Translations under genes and position numbers: made by a program
The notes under the pieces: generated by a model
What the model was told of the DNA's origin: nothing
What the model saw: the letters and a program-made list of their open reading frames with translations, nothing else
Database searches by the model: none
In this document: in pieces, positions 6,032 to 9,900 of the stretch
How the letters are laid out: every line of letters begins with the position of its first letter
Numbering within the stretch: position 1 is the stretch's first letter
DNA from: JBDUCV01 sp040003255
Lineage (GTDB): Bacteria; Actinomycetota; Actinomycetes; Mycobacteriales; Jatrophihabitantaceae
NCBI GenBank assembly: GCA_040003255.1
Contig: JBDUCV010000078.1
Location: 1 to 9,900 of the forward strand
DNA: 9,900 nucleotides
Direction: 5' to 3'

Positions 6032-7195
6032 GTGGACTTGTTCGAGTACCAGGCCAAGCAGCTCTTCGCCGAATACGGCGTCCCGGTTGGGTTGGGCGAT
6101 GTGGCGGCAACCCCCGAGGACGCGCGGGCGGTCGCCGAGCGCATCGGCGGGGTCACCGTCGTCAAGGCCCAGGTGAAGGCGGGCGGTCGCGGCAAGGCCG
6201 GCGGAGTCAAGGTGGCGAAGACGCCCGACGACGCAGCCGCCGCGGCCGAGCAGATCCTCGGCATGGACATCAAAGGACACACCGTCCACCGCGTGCTCGT
6301 CGACCCGGGCGCACAAATCGAGACCGAGTACTACGCGTCCTTCCTGCTCGACCGTGCCAATCGCAGCTACCTTGCGATGGCGTCCGCGGAAGGCGGCATG
6401 GAGATCGAGCAGCTCGCGGTGGACCGGCCCGATGCGCTGGCCAAGGTGTCGGTCGACGCGGTCGCCGGCGTGGACGTTGCGAAGGCGGGCGAGATCGTTG
6501 AGGCGGCCAAGTTCCCGCCCGAGGTCGCCAACCAAGTGGCCGACGTCCTTGTCGCGCTGTGGCAGGCATTCGTCGGCGCCGACGCGACGCTGGTCGAGGT
6601 GAACCCGCTGGCCAAACTGGCCGACGGCCGGGTGGTCGCGCTCGACGGCAAGGTCACGTTGGACGACAACGCGAACTTCCGTCAGGCTCGCAACTCCGGC
6701 TTCGTCGACGCCGAGGCTGACGACCCGCTCGAGCAGCGGGCCAAGGAGAAAAATCTCAACTACGTCAAGCTCGACGGTCAGGTGGGCATCATCGGCAACG
6801 GCGCGGGGCTGGTGATGTCGACCCTCGACGTCGTCGCGTATGCCGGGGAACACCATGGCGGAGTGAAGCCGGCGAATTTCCTCGACATCGGCGGCGGCGC
6901 TTCGGCCGAAGTGATGGCCAACGGGCTCGACATAGTCCTGTCCGACCCGTCCGTGCGCAGCGTCTTCGTCAACGTGTTCGGTGGCATTACTTCGTGCGAC
7001 GAGGTGGCAAACGGAATCGTGACCGCGCTGGGCATGCTGGGCGACACCGCGACCAAGCCGCTAGTCGTGCGCCTGGACGGCAACAACGTGATCGAGGGGC
7101 GGCGGATCCTGAGCGAGGCAGCACACCCGCTGGTGACCCTCGTCGACACCATGGACGATGCGGCCGATCGGGCCGCCGAGCTGGCTGGGGCGTGA
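6032..7195 (+). CDS. sucC: Succinyl-CoA synthetase (ADP-forming) beta subunit
   Basis: Beta subunit of the TCA-cycle enzyme that interconverts succinyl-CoA and succinate with nucleotide formation; it carries the ATP-grasp nucleotide site and pairs with SucD. At 387 residues it has normal length. Seen: MDLFEYQAKQLFAEYGVPV (1-19), the glycine-rich loop KAGGRGKAGGVK (49-60), EVNPLAKLADG (189-199) and ALDGKV (203-208), where N191 and D205 are the likely Mg-binding pair, then GNGAGLVMSTLD (255-266), NFLDIGGGAS (282-291) and VNVFGGITSCDEVANGI (313-329) in the CoA-ligase domain. ATP versus GTP preference is not readable with certainty. The GTG start fits the conserved N-terminus exactly; the ribosome site is weak (only a purine run AGAGAGAA at 6011-6018). 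Four bases separate it from sucD, a clear operon. Confidence 0.98.
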   Translation: MDLFEYQAKQLFAEYGVPVGLGDVAATPEDARAVAERIGGVTVVKAQVKAGGRGKAGGVKVAKTPDDAAAAAEQILGMDIKGHTVHRVLVDPGAQIETEYYASFLLDRANRSYLAMASAEGGMEIEQLAVDRPDALAKVSVDAVAGVDVAKAGEIVEAAKFPPEVANQVADVLVALWQAFVGADATLVEVNPLAKLADGRVVALDGKVTLDDNANFRQARNSGFVDAEADDPLEQRAKEKNLNYVKLDGQVGIIGNGAGLVMSTLDVVAYAGEHHGGVKPANFLDIGGGASAEVMANGLDIVLSDPSVRSVFVNVFGGITSCDEVANGIVTALGMLGDTATKPLVVRLDGNNVIEGRRILSEAAHPLVTLVDTMDDAADRAAELAGA

Positions 7196-7199
7196 GGGC

Positions 7200-8078
7200 G
7201 TGTCGATCTTCCTGACCGAGCACTCGAGGGTCATCGTCCAGGGGATGACCGGGTCCGAGGGCAGCAAGCACACCCGGCGCATGCTCAAGTCCGGCACGCA
7301 GGTCGTCGGCGGCGTCAACGCCCGCAAGGCCGGCACCAAGGTCGACTACGACGGCACGGTGTTGCCGGTCTTCGGCACGGTTGCCGAGGCGATGGCCGAG
7401 ACGGGCGCGGACGTGTCGGTGCTATTCGTCCCACCGGCGTTCGCGAAGGACGCGGTGATCGAGGCGGTCGATGCCGCCATCGGGCTGGCGGTCGTGATCA
7501 CTGAGGGCATCCCGGTGCATGACTCGGCCTACTTCTGGGCGCGTGCGAAGGATTCGGCCACCCGGATCATCGGGCCGAACTGCCCCGGGCTGATCAGTCC
7601 AGGCAAGGCGAATGCGGGCATCATCCCGGCCGACATCACCGGTCCGGGACCGATCGGCCTGGTCTCGAAGTCCGGAACGCTGACCTATCAGATGATGTAC
7701 GAATTGCGCGACCTCGGCTTCTCGACCGCCATCGGTATCGGCGGCGATCCGGTGATCGGGACGACCCACATCGACGCCCTCGCCGCGTTCCAGGACGATG
7801 CCGAGACGCGGGCGATCGTCATGATCGGTGAGATCGGGGGCGACGCCGAGGAGCGGGCGGCGTCTTTCATCGAGGCGAACGTGACCAAGCCGGTCGTCGG
7901 CTACGTCGCCGGCTTCACCGCGCCGGAGGGCAAGACCATGGGGCACGCGGGCGCGATCGTCTCGGGCTCATCGGGAACTGCGCAGGCGAAGCAAGAGGCC
8001 CTCGAAGCGGCAGGCGTGCGCGTCGGCAAGACGCCGAGTGAGACAGCGCGGCTGATGCGTGAGCTGCTCGCGTCCTAG
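7200..8078 (+). CDS. sucD: Succinyl-CoA synthetase alpha subunit
   Basis: Alpha subunit of succinyl-CoA synthetase (292 residues, normal for the family). It binds CoA and carries the histidine that is phosphorylated in the reaction. Seen: MSIFLTEHSRVIVQGMTGSE at the N-terminus, with the CoA-binding GMTGSEGSKHTRRML (15-29), GPNCPGLISPGK (125-136), the LVSKSGTLTYQ block (154-164), GEIGGDAEERAA (210-221) and the active-site loop GHAGAIVSGSSGTAQAK (248-264) with the phospho-accepting His at 249. The GTG at 7200 is preferred because it matches the family's N-terminus, begins four bases after the sucC stop, and has TGAGGG across that stop as a ribosome site. An in-frame ATG at 7158 would only add residues overlapping sucC. 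All key residues appear intact. Confidence 0.98.
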   Translation: MSIFLTEHSRVIVQGMTGSEGSKHTRRMLKSGTQVVGGVNARKAGTKVDYDGTVLPVFGTVAEAMAETGADVSVLFVPPAFAKDAVIEAVDAAIGLAVVITEGIPVHDSAYFWARAKDSATRIIGPNCPGLISPGKANAGIIPADITGPGPIGLVSKSGTLTYQMMYELRDLGFSTAIGIGGDPVIGTTHIDALAAFQDDAETRAIVMIGEIGGDAEERAASFIEANVTKPVVGYVAGFTAPEGKTMGHAGAIVSGSSGTAQAKQEALEAAGVRVGKTPSETARLMRELLAS

Positions 8079-8165
8079 GCGGCGATTAGCGGCCGGTGTA
8101 TGCCCGATTCGTTGAGATTCGCCGGTGCCCAGGCCGACTCGCCGAGACCGATGATCGCGTCGACG

Positions 8166-8194
8166 TTTCTTGACTCGCGTATGGGGGCTAGTTT
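8166..8194 (+). promoter_or_regulatory. Possible promoter in the 158-base gap after sucD
   Basis: TAGTTT (8189-8194) fits a -10 and TTTCTT (8166-8171) lies 17 bases upstream as a poor -35. A better-looking TTGACT (8170-8175) is only 13 bases away, too close. The gap (8079-8236) otherwise shows no convincing hairpin; it is the likely place for the start of a new transcript because the next gene has its own GAGGAG. Confidence 0.22.
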
Positions 8195-8236
8195 CACCCT
8201 CGACGGTCCACATTGGGTCACTACGAGGAGAACGCC

Positions 8237-9001
8237 ATGACGTTCGATCAACCGCCCATCCCTCCGACGCCGCCGGGGTCCGGTGAGCCGCCGTACGGGT
8301 CGCCGACGCCGCCGCTGTACGGCTCGCCAGCTGGCGGGCCATCGACGCCGGGGTACAACCCGCCCGGCGCGGGCGATCTGCCTCCTGTTCCGGGGCAGGC
8401 GCCGGGTGCGCCCGGCTACGCCGCCCCTCCCGCCACCACTCCACCGGCCGCAGGCGCCCCGCAGTACGGCAGCCACCAGCAACCGGCCACCGGGTCGGGT
8501 TGGGGAACGCCTGCAGGCACCCCGAAGCCCGCCTTCAATCCGAGCACGGTGAACCCTCTCGACTGGGGCATCATCGCGGCCGGCTTCCTCGCGTTGGTGT
8601 TTTCCTTCTTCAGCTACTACACCGCGACCGCGAAGGTCACCGGCTTCAGTTTCAGCGTTCACGAGAACGCCTGGCATGGCTTCTTCGGCTGGTTCGCTGC
8701 GCTGCTTGCTTTGGCTTCCGCCGGGTTGTTGGCCGCGACGATCTTCGCGCCGGGTCAGCTTCGGTTGCCTCTGCCCGTGCGCCTTGCTGTCCTCGCCGGT
8801 TTCGCGGTGGCGACGTTGTGTGTGCTGCTCGCCTGGTTCGTTACGCCGGGAGTCGCCGGCGGCGGAACAGCCGGGCTCGACATCGGACGCGGGATCGGCT
8901 TCTACCTGAGCCTGATCGTGATCATTGCCGGGCTGGTGTTGTCGGTCATGCGGCTGCGTTCCACGGGCGGCAAGCTGCCCTGGGAGAACAGGGCCAGCTA
9001 A
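8237..9001 (+). CDS. Membrane protein with Pro/Gly-rich N-terminus and four helices
   Basis: Unrecognised actinobacterial-type membrane protein of 254 residues. Residues 1-106 are a low-complexity, probably cytoplasmic tail rich in Pro, Gly, Tyr and Ser, with repeats such as EPPYGSPTPPLYGSP. After it come four hydrophobic segments at about 109-127, 148-170, 181-202 and 219-238, and a short basic C-terminus (RLRSTGGKLPWENRAS). A loop between the first two helices (KVTGFSFSVHENAWHGF) is the most polar part of the membrane domain. There is no catalytic motif. GAGGAG (8225-8230), six bases before the ATG, decides the start over a TTG at 8213. It follows sucD by 158 bases and is closed by a strong terminator. 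The position matches the neighbourhood where mycobacteria keep Rv0954, a division-associated membrane protein, but the following gene is the better Rv0954 match. Function unknown. Confidence 0.85.
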   Translation: MTFDQPPIPPTPPGSGEPPYGSPTPPLYGSPAGGPSTPGYNPPGAGDLPPVPGQAPGAPGYAAPPATTPPAAGAPQYGSHQQPATGSGWGTPAGTPKPAFNPSTVNPLDWGIIAAGFLALVFSFFSYYTATAKVTGFSFSVHENAWHGFFGWFAALLALASAGLLAATIFAPGQLRLPLPVRLAVLAGFAVATLCVLLAWFVTPGVAGGGTAGLDIGRGIGFYLSLIVIIAGLVLSVMRLRSTGGKLPWENRAS

Positions 9002-9007
9002 GCCGTA

Positions 9008-9048
9008 CCGCGACGCCGGTCAGTGCAATGCGCTGACCGGCGTCGCGG
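9008..9048 (+). terminator. Strong hairpin terminator after the Pro-rich membrane protein gene
   Basis: CCGCGACGCCGGTCAG (9008-9023) and CTGACCGGCGTCGCGG (9033-9048) are perfect 16-base inverted repeats, six bases after the TAA. The loop TGCAATGCG can add two GC pairs and a T-G pair, giving up to 19 pairs around AAT. There is no T-run, which is usual in actinobacteria. It separates the two membrane-protein genes into different transcripts. Confidence 0.8.
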
Positions 9049-9073
9049 CCCCCACGGTCCGGGGGTGATCCGA

Positions 9074-9079
9074 TACGGT
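9074..9079 (+). promoter_or_regulatory. Possible -10 element for the last gene
   Basis: TACGGT fits TANNNT, 37 bases before the ATG at 9117 and just after the terminator. It is the same hexamer as in the predicted M23 peptidase promoter. A C5/G5 inverted repeat (9049-9053 with 9061-9065) lies where the -35 would be, and no TTG is found there. Confidence 0.3.
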
Positions 9080-9116
9080 GACCGCGCACCGCCCTGCCGA
9101 GCGAGGAGACGAACCG

Positions 9117-9900
9117 ATGACCGCGTACGGAGTGCCCCCCTCCCAGCAACAGTCGCAGCCGTCGCGCCCTGCTGGCGGAGCGCTGCCGCTCTTCGACCTG
9201 ATCGGGTTGGTGCTTGGCCTGATCGTGTTCATCGTCGGTTTCCTGCCCTGGTACGGCGGCGGATCGAGCGAGGTGAAGGGGTACAACGCCGGCAGTGCCG
9301 CGCCCGCCGTCATCGGATTGTCGCTGCTGGCGGCCGCGGTGGCTGGTGCCGGCCTGCTAGAAAAACCAGCCAAGACCACGTTCGTCCCGCTCGGCGCTTC
9401 GATCGCCGCGCTGTTGGTCGTGTTCGGGATGCTGGTGGCCAAGGGTGAGGGCGTCGACAGCAAGTGGGGAATGATCCTTACCCTGATCCTCGTCCTGCTC
9501 CAGGTCGGGGCATTCGTTCTCTCGTGGCTGCAGCGGTCGGGCAAGATCATGAGTGCCAAGCCGGCGTCTAGCGCTCCGTGGGGCGGCCCGCAGTACGGAT
9601 ACCCGGGTGGGCCTCAGCCCTACGGGCAGCCGCCGAGACCGGTTCCCTCCTATTTGCCGCCGAATCAGCCCTCCTATCAACCGCAGCCTTCCTACAACCC
9701 CCCTCCGCCCTCGTACACCGCGCCGCTGCACAGCCCGCAGCAATCCCCGCCGCCGCAGCCGTCGTATGGCCAGCCCGGCCAGCCACCGGGTCAGCCCTAC
9801 CAGCCGGGTCAGAGCCAGCCGGGTCAGAGCCAGCCGGGTCAGAGCCAGCCGGGTCAGAGCCAACCCGGCCAGTCACAGCCGGGTCAGAGGCAGCCGGGTC
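9117..9900 (+). CDS. DUF5336-like (Rv0954-type) membrane protein with Pro/Gln-rich repeat tail, 3'-truncated by window edge
   Basis: Open to the right edge with no stop (261 residues visible). The start MTAYGVPPSQ is preceded by GAGGAG (9103-9108) at eight bases. A short polar N-terminus is followed by four hydrophobic segments at about 24-45, 61-81, 89-108 and 117-138, with LPWYGGGSSEVKGYNAG (43-59) as the first extramembrane loop. From about 150 the protein is a Pro/Gly/Gln/Tyr-rich tail (QYGYPGGPQPYGQPP, then PSY-type repeats), ending in tandem QPGQS pentapeptides from residue 229. This order, four helices then a PYGQ-rich tail, downstream of sucCD, is that of mycobacterial Rv0954 (34 kDa antigen homologue, DUF5336), reported as a cell-division-associated membrane protein. 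The homology is from memory and layout rather than alignment. A strong terminator and a possible -10 upstream suggest its own transcript. Confidence 0.85.
   Translation, partial: MTAYGVPPSQQQSQPSRPAGGALPLFDLIGLVLGLIVFIVGFLPWYGGGSSEVKGYNAGSAAPAVIGLSLLAAAVAGAGLLEKPAKTTFVPLGASIAALLVVFGMLVAKGEGVDSKWGMILTLILVLLQVGAFVLSWLQRSGKIMSAKPASSAPWGGPQYGYPGGPQPYGQPPRPVPSYLPPNQPSYQPQPSYNPPPPSYTAPLHSPQQSPPPQPSYGQPGQPPGQPYQPGQSQPGQSQPGQSQPGQSQPGQSQPGQRQPG
9801..9900 (+). repeat. 15-bp in-frame tandem repeat encoding QPGQS
   Basis: Units of CAGCCGGGTCAGAGC begin at 9801, 9816, 9831 and 9846 and are identical. The fifth (9861-9875) differs only at synonymous positions (CAACCCGGCCAGTCA), the sixth (9876-9890) ends in AGG and gives Arg, and a seventh is cut by the window edge. 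The length is a multiple of three, so copy-number change keeps the frame. The array continues beyond the window. Confidence 0.95.

Noticed and set aside
5663..6856. 397-codon minus-strand open frame antisense to the B12-binding gene and sucC
   Set aside because: It lies opposite two strongly conserved genes, its product shows no recognisable domain, and long antisense open frames are expected in high-GC DNA with G/C-ending codons.
8075..8677. 200-codon minus-strand open frame across the gap after sucD and the start of the Pro-rich membrane protein gene
   Set aside because: The product is an Arg-rich low-complexity shadow of the proline/glycine-rich frame; the plus-strand gene has a clear ribosome site and four membrane helices.
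9049..9065. C5/G5 inverted repeat as a second terminator
   Set aside because: The stem is only five pairs with a seven-base loop, and lies after an already very strong terminator.
9357..9863. Minus-strand frame with repeated ALTRL-type units
   Set aside because: The repeats are the reverse reading of the QPGQS array; the plus strand gives a membrane protein with a good ribosome site.

Overview
The window looks like ordinary chromosomal DNA from a high-GC actinobacterium. Codons end mostly in G or C, GTG starts are common, -10-like hexamers fit TANNNT, and nearly every product has close actinobacterial family relatives. From memory (no search was run), the order pcrA/uvrD1 - M23 peptidase - sucC - sucD - proline-rich four-helix membrane protein is the one seen in Mycobacterium tuberculosis around Rv0949-Rv0954. 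A stand-alone B12-binding protein near sucCD is, as I recall, also found in Streptomyces. The genus cannot be fixed from this sequence. I see no insertion sequence, phage gene, tRNA, rRNA or CRISPR array.

Layout. Bases 1-1618 (+) hold the C-terminal two thirds or so of a PcrA/UvrD-type DNA helicase whose start lies before the window. Its stop overlaps, tail to tail, a minus-strand block read leftward from about 5410: an exported M23 (LytM-type) peptidase (5335-4553), a GT87/DUF2029-type polyprenyl-linked mannosyltransferase-like membrane protein (4445-3138) and a DUF2079 membrane protein (3138-1615). The last two are joined by a one-base stop/start overlap. The block looks like a small cell-envelope module next to a repair helicase.

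A 205-base divergent intergenic region (5336-5540) carries the promoter of the peptidase and, on the plus strand, a perfect dyad over a -10-like hexamer in front of a 134-residue cobalamin-binding protein (5541-5945). That protein resembles the small subunit of isobutyryl-CoA-type mutases. After a GC-rich hairpin come sucC (6032-7195) and sucD (7200-8078), both subunits of succinyl-CoA synthetase. The mutase-type subunit and SucCD may be linked through succinyl-CoA, although no mutase catalytic subunit is in the window.

The right end (8237-9900) has two consecutive membrane proteins with mirrored architecture. The first has a proline/glycine-rich N-terminus followed by four helices; the second has four helices followed by a proline/glutamine-rich tail that ends in a 15-base tandem repeat running off the window. 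A very strong hairpin terminator (9008-9048) separates them. The second resembles the mycobacterial Rv0954/DUF5336 family, which has been linked to cell division. No intergenic stretch exceeds 300 bases. I did not find a convincing new defence or mobile system; the most open questions are the GT87-DUF2079 pair, the dyad before the B12 protein and the paired proline-rich membrane proteins.
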